64,000 nt of DNA from Microstegium vimineum (lineage: Eukaryota; Streptophyta; Magnoliopsida; Poales; Poaceae). Positions 23,793 through 35,192 of the stretch are shown here, in pieces (positions within the stretch are counted from its first letter, which is position 1; each line of letters opens with the position of its first letter). Both the position numbers and the translations under genes were made by a program. Below the pieces are notes generated by a model, which worked only from the letters and a program-made list of their open reading frames with translations, was not told the origin of the DNA and made no database searches. The stretch spans positions 25,075,166 to 25,139,165 of the forward strand of contig CM039119.1 of assembly GCA_022036555.1 (NCBI GenBank), in the 5' to 3' direction.

Positions 23793-25490
23793 TGTTGACG
23801 GTAATTACAAGCTATTTTATCACCATCAAAATACCGTCAACCTCCTCCTATTCAAAGGAAAACAAGAATAACATGAACATAATTACCCAATAACTTGGTT
23901 CCACATGTATATGTCCTCTATTTGAATGTAGGCACAAAACGTCATAATTCGGAGCTCAACATGACATATTTCCAAGTATGGCAAATGTGCAAAATACATA
24001 CACCATCATGATGGGCATTATCTCTAGAAGCTACCTGCAAAAGATGAGCTCATTCGGCCACAAAAGATGTTCGGCCGACCGTACTTTGGGCCCAATCTTG
24101 GACAGCAGGATCCACACCTATCAAGGAGGTCCCACGCTGAAGGGGAAGCCCATGGCTCTCTATAGGGGGTCGGCCAATCCACACTATCAGGCCACCAAGG
24201 CCTCCCATGTGTTCATGATCCAAGCACACCCTCTAGAGTGAAGATCCACCCTTGGATCTCCTCTGTGCTTCTTCTCAACGGCTCTAGATCAAAGCACGAG
24301 GATACATGGGCCCACAACTATCTCGGAAAAATACAAAACTATTGCCAAGGTGTCTATGACATGTGGGCCATGCTCCACACAAAAGATGGAGGCCAAAGAC
24401 CACAACAAGCGTTCGGCCGATCCCAAGTATGGGCCCACAGGCCACCCACATGATCCCTGTGCTGTGGGGACACCTCCTGAGGGAAATGGCAGGGCCCACC
24501 TACCATTGGTGGATTGGCCAATCCAGGTCAAGTGCCCAAAAGATGCACCGACCTCCCCACCGACTCCCTGCATGCCTCCATGCACCCACTTGATCTCCCC
24601 CATTGATCTAAGTCAGTTCTAATGATAGTTTGATCCTACGGTGGATGATGGAAGTGACGTGGATCGCTGACGTGGTACCAGAGTAGCCCCTACTCCACCT
24701 CTAGCTATAAATAGACCCCCTAGGCCCTAACTTTCACTCATGCCTCATTGGAGAAACACTACTCCTTAGTCTCTTAGCAGAGCTCTCTAGTAGTGCTATG
24801 TTAGTTGGAGGAGAGTGAGGAAGGTCTTCTGGAGAAAGCCCCGGGCTTGTAGGGAATCTTCTTTGGATTTCTTCCTCGGCGGATACAAGTCTCTTGTAAG
24901 TGACTTCTTCCGAGTTCTTTATAGTATTTGATATTCTAAGTCTGGGTTAGCTATTATACACCTTTCCTGCTTGTTCATCGCTTTACTTTAAGTAGAGTAC
25001 TTTAACCTTAAAGCTTGGGTTAAAGTAGTAAGAATAGTGTAGACGTGGTGTCTAGACTAGATCTTACCTTTATAAACCGTTTATCGCGTGGATTGTTCGT
25101 GGATGCTAGTAGAAAGTGACAGCTCTATCTAGCCTTTGTATTCCACCACGCGTGTCAGATAAGTTCTTAAAAGGTAGGGCCTCAATACAACATGATGGCG
25201 CGGTCCAGTCGGAGTTATATCTCTTACTGATCTATCTCATCGCCTCCTGCAAGAGAAGGGCTAATAAAGCCAGTATAACCAGCTATACCTTGTTAGATAT
25301 CTTTGCTATATCGAACCTCTCAACCCAGTTATCATAGTCTCCCTTGATCCATCATAGGACATATCTTTAATCCTAGTTAGATCACTATCGTTCCTTGAGG
25401 AAAATATGATACCTGGAATACTCCCGGTGAAGTGCTACATCGGTATAATCTATGCGCTTGCGGATTTATCCAATAGTCATAAGAAATACC
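23793..25490 (+). repeat. 3' LTR of element C
   Basis: About 1.7 kb from TGTTGACGGTAATT to AAGAAATACC. The first ~45 nt form a hairpin (TTGACGGTA ... TACCGTCAA). The last ~600 bp match the 5' LTR remnant. A probable TATA (CTATAAATAGACCC) lies at about 24706. It carries three GGTCGGCC-type motifs (24070, 24168, 24414). The terminal CAACA seen in the 5' copy reads CGATAG here, so the end is eroded and no TSD is visible. Confidence 0.75.
24706..24719 (+). promoter_or_regulatory. TATA box of LTR C
   Basis: CTATAAATAGACCC followed by a likely start region with ACTTTCACTCATGCC; typical plant TATA spacing. Confidence 0.5.
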
Positions 25491-25547
25491 GATAGCCATA
25501 TCAAGGAGAAGATGCTGAAACAACAACTCAAGCATTTCAACGTAGAT

Positions 25548-25960
25548 GACAAGGGATCCTTTGGTTTGATGATCGTTTGGTTGTACCTAAGGATAGAGAG
25601 CTTAGAAATAGGATCATGGATGAAGCTCACTTATCCAAGTTGTCCATTCATCTAGAGGTAGCAAGATGTTTCACGACTTAAAAGCTCGATATTGGTGACA
25701 AAGATGAGAAAGGAGATTGCAACTTATGTTGCTAGGTGTGATATCTGTTGTCGCGTGAAGGCTGTTCACTCGAAACCAGCTGGAATGCTTCAACTGTTGC
25801 CTATTCCAGAATGGAAGTGGGAAGATATAAGTATGGATTTTATCAAAGGACTTACCACAACACCTAACGGCCATGATTCTATTTGGGTAATTGTTGATCA
25901 TCTTACCAAGAGTGCACATTTTATCCCTGTCCACACAGAGTATCGTCAATCAATACTAGT
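25548..25960 (+). pseudogene. Tekay-like integrase fragment of element A
   Basis: The frame starts in the N-terminal integrase region (RLVVPKDRELRN, IMDEAHLSKLSIH), breaks near 25675, and resumes with TKMRKEIATYVARCDICCRV, then KPAGMLQLLPIPEWKWEDIS, MDFIKGL and DSIWVIVDHLTKSAHFIPVH. These are the HHCC zinc-binding end (CxxC seen) and the start of the DDE core of chromovirus integrases. The rest of integrase, the chromodomain and all of RT are gone. It lies between the nested C element and the 3' LTR of A, so it belongs to A. Confidence 0.8.
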
Positions 25961-26055
25961 TGTCTATAATGGATATTCAAAGAACACTTTATTAATCATG
26001 GATACAATCGGAATATAATCATCTACATGATTAGCTCTAGGGCATATTCCTAACA
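25950..26055 (-). repeat. Terminal fragment of a copia LTR
   Basis: On the minus strand the text starts TGTTAGGAATATGCCCTAGA at 26055 and goes on ATCATGTAGATGATTATA. This closely resembles the 5' start of Angela/BARE-type copia LTRs of grasses. Only ~100 bp remain, joining the integrase remnant of A to its truncated 3' LTR. Confidence 0.55.
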
Positions 26056-29046
26056 GTGTAGAAGAGGATGGGGAGGTTGATGGGATTCATTAGGGTCCGG
26101 TTTCGTCGGATTTTGGCTGGCCACCACTGCGATTCGCGCCGCCGCTCGCCGACGCACGCGGGGAGCCCCGTTCGACCGTCGTTTCGATTCGACTTGCGTT
26201 TCTGGGTCGTTTTGGCACGCTGCGTCGCGTAGGGTAGCCCTTGTACCTCGCCGTGGCCGGATTTGGCCGGTAGTCGCCTCGCCGACGACATGCATGCCGC
26301 CGCCGCCATGCACACCGGTGGGCTGCTCCGGTGAGCCTCTGGCCTCATCTTTTGCACCGATAGGTTCGCGTGGTTGCGTTGAGTCGTTTGGTGACCTTGG
26401 TGCGGCCAGAAACCTCGTCGTCGGCGAGATCCCACCGGCCGGCCGCCGTCCCCTGTTTTCTATCTCGCTGACGTGTAGCCACGGTGACGTCATGCTGACG
26501 TCAACCTGTGGTCTGGTCTGGGTGCACTTAGCAAAGATCCAGGTCTGGGTACAGTTCAGGTACACGTAGCAATTTAGTTTGGTTTAGTTTTGAAAAATTG
26601 ATTTCGAGAATTCTGTTTAAATCTTTGGAAATTCATCTCTCTCATTTTATTGTCCAAATGAGTTGGTTCAAGTTCCAGTATTTTTCTTGTGATGAGATCT
26701 ACCTGTGAAAAATATGAAATGTGATTGTTGGGATACTTTTCTGTATAGATTTATTTAATGCTTTTAAATGTGGTTATCTTTAGAAATGCATAAGTAATTC
26801 TCTGTTGCTCAGAAAAATGTGGTTCCAGTTTTGTTAGTTTTCTTATGGCATGCCCTATCTGTGAAAAATGTTAGATGGACCTGTCATGTGTAACTATTGC
26901 TCTGTATAGTTAGGGTGCTTGTTTATCATACATGTTTAGAAATTCATAAGTAATTATTTATGATGGTTTTATGTATGGTAATTTTTGTAGAATGTTCTTA
27001 TGCTGTTTTGAAGCTATGAATATTCTGAGATCTGTTGTTTCACACTTTGTGGTGTGTAAAGTGTTTTATGCCCTTGTAAAGGTGTTGTCTTGTCATTTTT
27101 GTGTAGGCTAGGTTACTGTTTTGGCTTGCAAATTTTATGGTAGTCTGTTTTAGGAATTCTTGAGCTTATGTAATTTTTACAGAATTTTTCTAGGTAGTTT
27201 ACAGTAGGTTGTAGTTATACCCCTTGTTTAAATATATACTTATAATTGCTTTTAAGTGTGCAAGTAGAGGTTAATTGTGATGCTTGTGTAGATTGTTTGT
27301 AGAAGAGAACGCAGATGACATGTGCTTATCATGCTTACTCCTTTGATCATCATCATCATATGTCCTTGTATTGGTTATGCATTCGTTGTATTCATACGCA
27401 CTATGCATCATACAGGATTGTTGGAGCCAGAGCCGGTAGTTCCAGGAGCAACCGAAGAGGAAGGCCAGCAGGAGACCGTAGCGGGAGAGACCCCAGAAGC
27501 TCTTTCCGAGTGCCCAGACCACCAACCAAGCTCTTTCCAGAAAGGCAAGCCCCAGAGCATTTCTCCCTATGGTTTGCAAAATATCTAACTTGTGTCCTTT
27601 TACTTGTTTGATGCATTAAGTTATAGGCGTTGTTTTATACCGTTACTGCATTACTTATCTACCTTGGCCACCTTGATATATATTCCACCCTGTTAGGTTC
27701 AGGTGCGATCATATGCTTAGCCCTGCTTAACTAGATCGGTAGAAGTCGGGTGATTCCTATCATCCGCGAGTTATAGGTTGTGACTCATAATGGTTGGCTA
27801 TGTGGTTTTGGAATAACCATGTGCAGATAATAAATCGAGGCCGGGCGGGATTGGTGTTGTGAACAGAACGGGAGGTTCTATGTGGTTTTGTCCCGTCTGT
27901 GTCGACATAGGACATCGTTCGTTGTACGTCCTCAAGTCATATTGAACGCATGCCTCACACTTAGCTGGAAGGACAAGTCATTTCGACCACGAAGCCGTGG
28001 TTTATTTGGGCTGGGAGTCGATAGGTATGGATCGTATTGGCGATGTGGGAGACCACAGGGGCGCGGTAGTAAGACCTGACTAGAGTATGGTGCGCCCTAC
28101 TGGCAGCCGGGTGGCCCCTGGGTATGATGGTACTGTTGATCCCGCGACTCTACCTGAATATAACTTTCAGAGACCTGTAGCTCACCGTGGCTGGTGAGTG
28201 TGGTTTGTGTGAGGAATACCCCCTCAGCTGAGTAGTAATCGATTTGAATCGCCATCATTCCTGGACAGTGAATACTTGACTTGAGCAGCGGCATCGTAGT
28301 AACAACTTGAACAAAGAGCTAAGATGGTTACGTGTTGATGTTGAAAGATGCTCAGCCGGAATTGGTAACTTGGATGAATAATGTTCTACCATGCTTGTTT
28401 AGTACAGGTTGCTAATTTAGCATGATAGGCTAATCACTTAAAAATACATATGCTAGAAGGTTTAATAATATGTTCCTTTAAAGCAAGTTTTTATGCAAAC
28501 AAATGAGTCAGCTACCCCACTTATACAACCTGCATAATCCTTGGAGTCTTTATTTTTAGTTTATGATGGGTAAGTCTAGCTGAGTACCTTCTTGTACTCA
28601 GGGTTTTATTTCTCATGTTGTTGCAGATGGTGAGATATTTTATGGCTATTGTGAGAACTGCCTCTTCCCCGCTGTGGGAGATGACTAGATCATGGGCATG
28701 GTCACTCAACTCTATCTTTTGCTTTTGTGGGATTTGATCAAAGACCTGGCACTGTATTTGAACAGTGTGTGTGGATTTGAACTAAATTCGCTTCCGCTAC
28801 TTTTGAATTTGAACTTGGTTTGTAATAACTCTATTCGAACTCCGATGTGTTAACTATGTGCAAACTTATGTAATATTGTGGAAGGTGATCGCTGAACTTA
28901 TTACGTTCCTGGCTGTAATGAAAATCTTTGAAATCCTTCGAGATTTCGGGATGACTACCGGGTTTTTTAGGTCTCAAGTATGCAAGTTTGCTAATTGTTG
29001 GCGAATTTCATACTTGTGCTCTAATAAATTGGTCGGTTCTATCACA
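26056..29046 (+). repeat. 3' LTR of element A, lacking its first 1.2 kb
   Basis: Collinear with 6996-9991 of the 5' LTR at roughly 95 percent by eye, ending GGTCGGTTCTATCACA at 29046. The part corresponding to 5773-6995 is missing and a copia LTR end takes its place. The embedded small ORF is kept at 27322-27588. Confidence 0.85.
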
Positions 29047-30116
29047 AGAATCTAGCATACATTCATATTCAGATTGTTATAAGTACAGTAACATGTATAT
29101 AAAATAGCAATTGTGAATGGATTGATAGATATTTGTAAGTTAATAACAACCTTGGCAGCTTTCATTATTGTTCTGTGGGAGAAGCGAGATGGGGCTTTGC
29201 TCATAGCGACCCTCTCCATATCCGGCAACGGTATGGCCATTTTGCTGAGAGCAGCCATCCGCAGAGCTGGGGCGGCCGACGTCCTTATTAATGTCTCCAG
29301 ACAAATCATGAAGACTGGATTCACTGCTGGCGGGTGCGGTTGCTCTTGCTGACTGACAATTCTCTTTATATAATGCTGATCCATACTGCTCTTTATTTTC
29401 ACTAATGGACCGGGTTTGACGGCGCCCTTCCAATGGTGGTGTGGTCGACGGCCGCTTCAAAGCCTTTCGACTATGATTCATATCAGCAGTGCCTTTAGTC
29501 CTACTGACAGAGCCTCCTCTATGCCTTCTTGGACCAACACACTGAAATTGGGGACACAAACTTCAGCAGCAAGCATGTAGTATGTAGAAATTACATTGGT
29601 ATCCAAATAGAAAAGGATTAAATCGCTACATACCCACCCGCCCACATCCCCTAGGACCCTCACTCCCCTCACCCTCAATACTCAATACAAAAGAGAACAA
29701 GCACCTCATCACAAGAGGCACTGGCTAAGCCTCTAATTTTGAATATGTTCCATCTCATAAATTCCGTCAACTAATGCCCGTGGATCAGGGATATGTTCCA
29801 AATCTTCACCATGTCTACTCTTTGCCCTTGACTTTTTTTCCATTGCAGGACGCAAAGGTTTTGGCTCCACAGGCACTTATAATAAACTAAAGACTAACGA
29901 TTCTACCAAATGCCAACACAACAGAGCATGGGTGTATAAATAAGCGCCAAACTACAGCTTATGCGGAGATCAATGATCCAATAAAAGAGTAGATGCAGCT
30001 ACAATAATATCAGGTTCAACCACCTCAGTGCAGCGCACATCATAAAAAGGGATTTCGGTACCTGTTCCTCCACCTTGACTGGCTGGTGTTCGTTGTCGGC
30101 GCCTAGGTCTCATCAT
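29047..30116 (-). pseudogene. Gene N, upstream half: low-copy multi-exon gene of unknown product
   Basis: Proposed exons on the minus strand: 30116-30062, starting at ATG (MMRPRRRQRTPASQGGG) with an ACAG/GTACC donor; 29875-29733 (VPVEPKPLRPAMEKKSRAKS, EDLEHIPDPRALVDGIYEM, then TAG); 29541-29151 after a TTTCAG acceptor; then 29051-29047, the first 5 nt of an exon that continues at 5772 beyond element A. The third exon encodes a basic, Ser/Asn/Gln-rich protein (VGPRRHRGGSVSRTKG, KALKRPSTTPPLEGRRQTRS, LLPQNNNESCQ). Its end resembles the repeated exons at 5286-5772. The highly charged, low-complexity text suggests a nuclear protein, but I do not recognise the family. The TAG in exon 2 and the insertion make this copy non-functional. 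Confidence 0.6.
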
Positions 30117-30387
30117 CGTCGCGGAGCTGGTGCCGCAGGCGTTGACAATGGGGTACCGGATCCGGATCCGGCTAGGGTTCGGATCCGATGGATGGTGATG
30201 AGTGCCGAGGCCTGGGATCCGGATCTGGAGTCAAGCATCTGCGGCGATGGCGCCTAGCGCTCGGAGAGGTGTTGGCATAGCAGCGGGCGGCACTGCTTGA
30301 AACTTTGAAAGTGGAGAGGGAGGCCGAAGCGGGAAGAGAGACAGGTATGGCTGCGAGAATGGGAGATGTAGGCGGAGAAGGCCCGTC
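30117..30387 (-). promoter_or_regulatory. Probable 5' region of gene N
   Basis: GC-rich DNA with repeated GGATCC(GG) steps (30155-30225), continuous with exon 1. An alternative upstream ATG at about 30236 opens a 41-codon frame (MLDSRSGSQ...) that ends at the exon-1 ATG and could be an upstream ORF. Element E begins at 30388, so most of the promoter is displaced. Confidence 0.35.
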
Positions 30388-30705
30388 TGTAACACCCTAA
30401 TTTTTACTTTATGGAAAATAGAAATAAAATGTTTTATTTTTGAAATTTGGTGCTCATGAGAACATAGGGAAATAAAAACTTTTTAGGAAATTAAAATTTC
30501 TTTTTGGTAGGAACATGTTTGAGCATGCATGCCCTTGCATTTGTGTTTGCATTGTCTGGCTATTCAAATGAGGTTTCAAGTTTCAAAATTCAAAATTGAT
30601 TTCAAATGTGAATTTGAAAATCCGTTTGGAAATTTCAAAATAAAAAGAAAAAAAGGGCCAAAACCTTCCCCCCCTGTATCTGGCCCGAGGTGCCCAACCT
30701 CTCTT

Positions 30706-30726
30706 CCCCCCCCCCCCCCCCCCCCC
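30706..30726. repeat. Poly-C run in LTR E
   Basis: 21 consecutive C residues. A likely sequencing or assembly weak point; translations through it are not reliable. Confidence 0.95.
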
Positions 30727-31236
30727 GCAGGCCTGCTTCACCCCGGCCTGCCTCTCTCCTCTCTTGGCCCAACCAGCAGCAGGCCCGCCAACTCCCCTCT
30801 CTCCTTCCCCCGGCCCACACTGCCCGGCCTGCTCGCCGTGGAAGCGCCGACAGGCGGGACCCACACGTCAGCCCAGCCGAGCCGGACGACACGCCCCCCT
30901 TCCCCTCTTCTCTGACTGACAGCCCGGCCCGCCCTCTCTCTCTCTCACTGACCAGTAGAGCCCACCTGTCAGCGGCTTCCCTTCTCTTTCCTTCTTCTCC
31001 CCTTCCTCCCTTCCTTTCTCTCGCCGGTGGGATCTCCCGGCCAAGTTCGATACGGGGCAAGGGAACTCCCTCCTTCCTTAGCCAACGCGGCACCGTGACG
31101 TGCAAACCAAGCGCCGCCACCTCCCTTTCCTTTCTTCCTCCCTCTTCTTTCCTTCTGGCGCCGCCGCCTGCCATCCCCATCGAGCTCGAATCCGAGCTGG
31201 AAAACCTTCCTTCCCTTACTTGCGGCGCCCTCCGAG

Positions 31237-31246
31237 CTATAAAAGC
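31237..31246 (+). promoter_or_regulatory. TATA box of LTR E
   Basis: CTATAAAAGC ~850 bp into the LTR in the GC-rich part, followed by C-rich likely transcription start sequence. Confidence 0.5.
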
Positions 31247-34200
31247 TCAGTTCCACCTCCGTCCTCCCCGCTTTGACCCTCGGAACTTCCTCGGAGCACA
31301 CCAGCACTGCTGCCACACCCGAGCGCCACCGTCGTAGCCGCTGTGATCGCGCCACCCGCCGCGTTCTCGCCGCTCCAGTGCACCAACGCCGTCGGCAAGA
31401 GCCCTCGGAGCTTCGCATCGATGCCGTGCGTCCGTAACGCCCCTCACCGAACAATTCCAGCCCGTGTATCTTCTTACCCGCGCTCACCGTGCGTCCTCTC
31501 TCTTCACAGATCGCCGCCGATCGCCGACGAACCCCGTGGAGCTCCCCTGGATCTCGCAGACCCTCTCAACATCTTCGCGGTATACCCCTCCCCCTTCCTG
31601 TACCCTTGGCTTCTTCAATTTGGCACTGTAGCCGCGCAATCATCGCACACCGAGCACACCGGCCATGGCGCCGCCGTGGTCGTCCCACACCAGCGCATTA
31701 CCGCCCCAACCAAGCGCCTCACAGCACTCGCACGAGCACGTTGCACCTCCCAGAGCCCTACTCCCGCTCTCTCTCGCTCTCTGGACTTCTAGGCACACTC
31801 ACCCGAGCCGCCGTGCCACCACCGCGCGTGGACCACCTCCCTGAGTCCCTCTCGGCCTCAACCGACACCGCAGTCGAGTTCCCCTCTCCTTCCTCTCCCT
31901 CCCGGTGTTTTCCTTTTGACCGGTGAAGCTCGGAATCACCGTTTCCGAGAACGCCGGCGAGTTTTCCCCTCTGCACCGCCGCGGGAGCGCCGCCCCGGCG
32001 ACCATCCGCGCCTGCGTCCTCGCTGCACCGTCAGATCTGAGTCGAACGGCCGGGATTAGATTCCCCCGAAGGGGTACGCCCCCGGTCCACCGTGGACCCG
32101 TGAACCAGAGCCCGCACGCCGTCCACACCGCTCCCGTGGACCCGTCCAATAGCGTAGCGCCGCGTGGCAAGCTGCTGACCCGCCCCATAGTCCTTGGCGT
32201 ATTCTTGCGTTTACGCTTTCTCCTTTCTGAAAACAGAAACCTTCTCGGTTGTTTCGAAAATACGTTTTCTCTCTTTTTACAGATCTGCCCCTCCTATTCA
32301 AATGCTTGTAATTTCCCCGTTTCAACTCCGTTTTGACCCAAACGAGTTGCGTTAGATCCGTAATTTCATAATCTATCTAATGATACAGTTTTCATCGATG
32401 TTAATTTCTTTTGAAAATCAAAGTTAATTATTTTGTTAATACTTTAATCTTGTCTATTTAAAATCTTGTTTAAATCATATCTCCTTCGTTTCAAATCCGT
32501 TTCGTTCCGTTCAAGATGCGTTGGCTTCGTATCTACGTAACCTTTCTCTTAGTGATCTTTAATACCATGTTAATAGTTCTGTATTTTCATGAGATCAAAT
32601 CCTAATTTGATTAACCACTTTATAACTTGTTTTATACATGAAATAATGATAGTTTCAACTTCCGTTTCCGAAAGCCAAATACAATTTTGACCTAATCTAA
32701 TCAAGGTGTTTCTTTGAAATATTTTATCCACTCTTTTACATAATAGTAAATTTGATAAAGCTTATAGTTCTCTTTTGTAAAAGCAAATCTTCCGTTAGTT
32801 GTATCTCGATCATCGTAGCTCCGTTTAGTGTGATCTTCGCGACTGTGTGATCGTAGTGTTGCGTAGGTTCCTTTTAAATCTTTTTCATTGATTGGTGTAT
32901 TGTTCTAATTTAGCCATGTTTGTATGCTATGTATGTTTGTCCAGCTGCTTGTGTGGTGATTGGTTAATTGTCGTCCAATCGGTGAGTTTTGCGTTGGTGA
33001 TCAAGAAGAAGTCGTCTGAAGTTGAGAACCAGTTGAGCAAAGGATCTAAGCTTTTAAGGCAAGTATTACATGGGATTATCCTTGTTGTCCTATTCATGAT
33101 AAGCACTCATTAATCATATGCATGTGTTTCCTTGTTACCTGTAAGGATTACCCTAGATTTGTACCTTATACCTTGTTACCCTGGGAGTTTATGCATTTGG
33201 GTAGATCAAGCTAGTGCTCTTTGAGAATAACTGTGATCAGGTAAACTTGATTAATGAATATGTGAATCGACAATAAAAGATGACTTTTTAGCAACGTGGA
33301 CCATAGGTGGAACACCAGGAACTCACACCTGTGTTCTCACTCATAGGAATATTTCTGTAAGAGATTACCCCGAGAAAACAGTACTACCATAAGCTAATGG
33401 GCTCTGGCTTGACTCAATATTAGGCTTTTGCTAGTTTGTGGCAACTTACCCGAGAGGGCACAAGAAGTGCTCTGAGATGTTTGGAAGCGCTGCGGTGACT
33501 TCTGGGATCTCGTTGAGGGAACTTGTAGCGGGTTGTTACTTTCTAGTGGAACTTGTGAAAGGTCTCGTAGTGAACCCTACCGGCCTACCTTGGAAGTGGG
33601 ATAAGAGGGTAGCGTCCTCTGGCGAAGGGGCAATTCACGACTTATGGGTAAAGATGTACGCCTCTGCGCAGAGTTAAAAACTATCATGATAGTCGTGCTC
33701 ACGATTAAGAGTGGCTTGGGCTCCTTGCTATGTGATGTTCTTATGTCATGGCTCATCAGTTGTTATCGGTGATTTATTATTGTTACCGTCCATATAAGCA
33801 TTACATCCTGTTAACTTGATCATATGGTTGTTGGGCTTTTGATAACTTTGATGCTATCCTACGCTAAAATTGTGATAACTTAAAAGCTAATGCAGTTTAA
33901 CCAGTGTCATACCTTTTTGAGCCTCATGAACCCCATGTTTACTTGTCGAGTACGAATGTACTTACGCTTGTTTACTTTCTTTTCAATACTTTGGATAAAA
34001 ATCCCGGATGGGTACCAGTTTGCAAGAGTCTCGAGCAGTTAGGCTTGTGATCAACCAGTCAGTTTGGTCCCTGTGGAGTGGAGTCTTCACCTGAAGTTCG
34101 GAGTGTCTTTCCGTTGTTTGCTCTCTCAAGGTTATTCCTTTGACCATATATGTTATATATTTAAGTATTGTCTTTTGATATTGCCTTGTTCTGTGGCTAT

Positions 34201-34272
34201 ATGTGAGAGTTGACTTCCTGGGCTCACATATAGAGTATATCTGGTTTTGTTCTTAAAACCGGGTGTGACATA

Positions 34273-34284
34273 TTGGTATCAGAG
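34273..34284 (+). other. Primer-binding site of element E (tRNA-iMet)
   Basis: TTGGTATCAGAG is the standard plant tRNA-iMet complement, 2 bp after the LTR end. Confidence 0.85.
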
Positions 34285-34457
34285 CAATGCTGACTGTAGG
34301 ACGCAAGCCTAGATAGAACTGGTCGTTTTAGCAAGCTTTCAACCTTGTCTAGTTCATGCTTTCTCTCTACCCTTGATAATTGTTTAAAGTTATGCTTACT
34401 CTACCTCTACTCTATTATAAATGCATTGTCTCAGTTCTCACTCTTTGCTCTCTATAG

Positions 34458-35192
34458 ATGGTGCGTAACGAGAAGGCCGCTCGTGTCAACCTTGGAGGAC
34501 CATGCTACCTTGGAGGAAGTTCTGCCCTCATAGAACCACCAGTTCAGCAGACTTGTTGGCATAAAGAGTACAACACTACCTTCTACAGCAGTGAAGCTTT
34601 CTTCCACCACCGGCTCATGCAAATGCTTCAAGATCTCTATCCTGATCAACAAGCCAGAGTGGAGTATAAGTGCACCAGTTGGACTCATCCTAAGTATGAG
34701 AGCCATTGGAGCATAGAAGCACACATCACAAGACGTAATCTGATTACGGGGTCACAAATGGTGGAGTCCATTCACAGGTCTATCGCGGATCGGTATAGTG
34801 TGCATGCTGGCATATCAGATGCTGCTTATCAAGCATTTTTGGTATACCATGGGAAATGCTATGAAGAGATGCATAATGACAAGCAGAAGTATTTTCCGCG
34901 ACGTCCACCAGGAAGCTTGCAGTGTGTGGTGGCTGACCCTCATTCAGAACCAAATGAGCAAGTAAAGGAGATGGCACTAGCCATACGGGTTCTCCACCAA
35001 AAGCTGGAAGATAGTCAACTGGAATTGGCAGAAGTAAGGCAACACTATGAAGAAGCCTTGGACGAGATAGATGATTGGAGGAGTCAAGATGGACTGCCCA
35101 AGATCAATGTGGTTGAAGATGTGTCTCGTTCAATCCCACGCAAGAGATGCTACCCGGGATGTCGCTGCAGTCGTACCTTGTTTAAGAAGTAG
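34458..35192 (+). CDS. Extra ORF upstream of gag in element E
   Basis: An uninterrupted 244-codon frame from ATG 34458, about 175 bp after the primer-binding site. The N-terminal half is a globular-looking, His/Trp/Tyr-containing region (CWHKEYNTTFYSSEAFFHHR, CTSWTHPKYESHWSIEAHI, AYQAFLVYHGKCYEEM). The C-terminal third is a coiled coil (EQVKEMALAIRVLHQKLEDS, ELAEVRQHYEEALDEIDDW), and the end is Cys/Arg-rich (KRCYPGCRCSRT). Extra ORFs before gag are known in several plant Ty3/Gypsy lineages, with no assigned function. It is the only intact long ORF of this element, while gag just after it is broken. A captured host gene fragment is possible. Confidence 0.6.
   Translation: MVRNEKAARVNLGGPCYLGGSSALIEPPVQQTCWHKEYNTTFYSSEAFFHHRLMQMLQDLYPDQQARVEYKCTSWTHPKYESHWSIEAHITRRNLITGSQMVESIHRSIADRYSVHAGISDAAYQAFLVYHGKCYEEMHNDKQKYFPRRPPGSLQCVVADPHSEPNEQVKEMALAIRVLHQKLEDSQLELAEVRQHYEEALDEIDDWRSQDGLPKINVVEDVSRSIPRKRCYPGCRCSRTLFKK

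Larger units (their letters stand above)
30388..34270 (+). repeat. 5' LTR of Tekay-like element E (3.9 kb)
   Basis: Starts TGTAACACCCTAATTTTTAC and ends AAACCGGGTGTGACA, directly before a perfect iMet primer-binding site. The ends are imperfect inverted repeats (TGTAACACCC / GGGTGTGACA). It contains a 21-bp poly-C run (30706-30726), a GC-rich leader-like region (30660-32200), and a segment at 33440-33680 that is common in grass Tekay LTRs (GGTCTCGTAGTGAACCC...). Long frames in the GC-rich part have low-complexity translations and are not genes. Confidence 0.8.

Noticed and set aside
29047..30116. Gene N as grass CENP-C, which is known for tandem exon duplication
   Set aside because: No CENP-C motif or recognisable N-terminus seen in the translated exons; similarity of exon behaviour alone is not enough.
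30529..32336. Long frames in the GC-rich part of LTR E
   Set aside because: Same reason; they cross a poly-C run and have no domain.
33438..33677. 79-codon frame in LTR E
   Set aside because: Lies in a sequence common to many grass LTRs, where it is not known to be coding.
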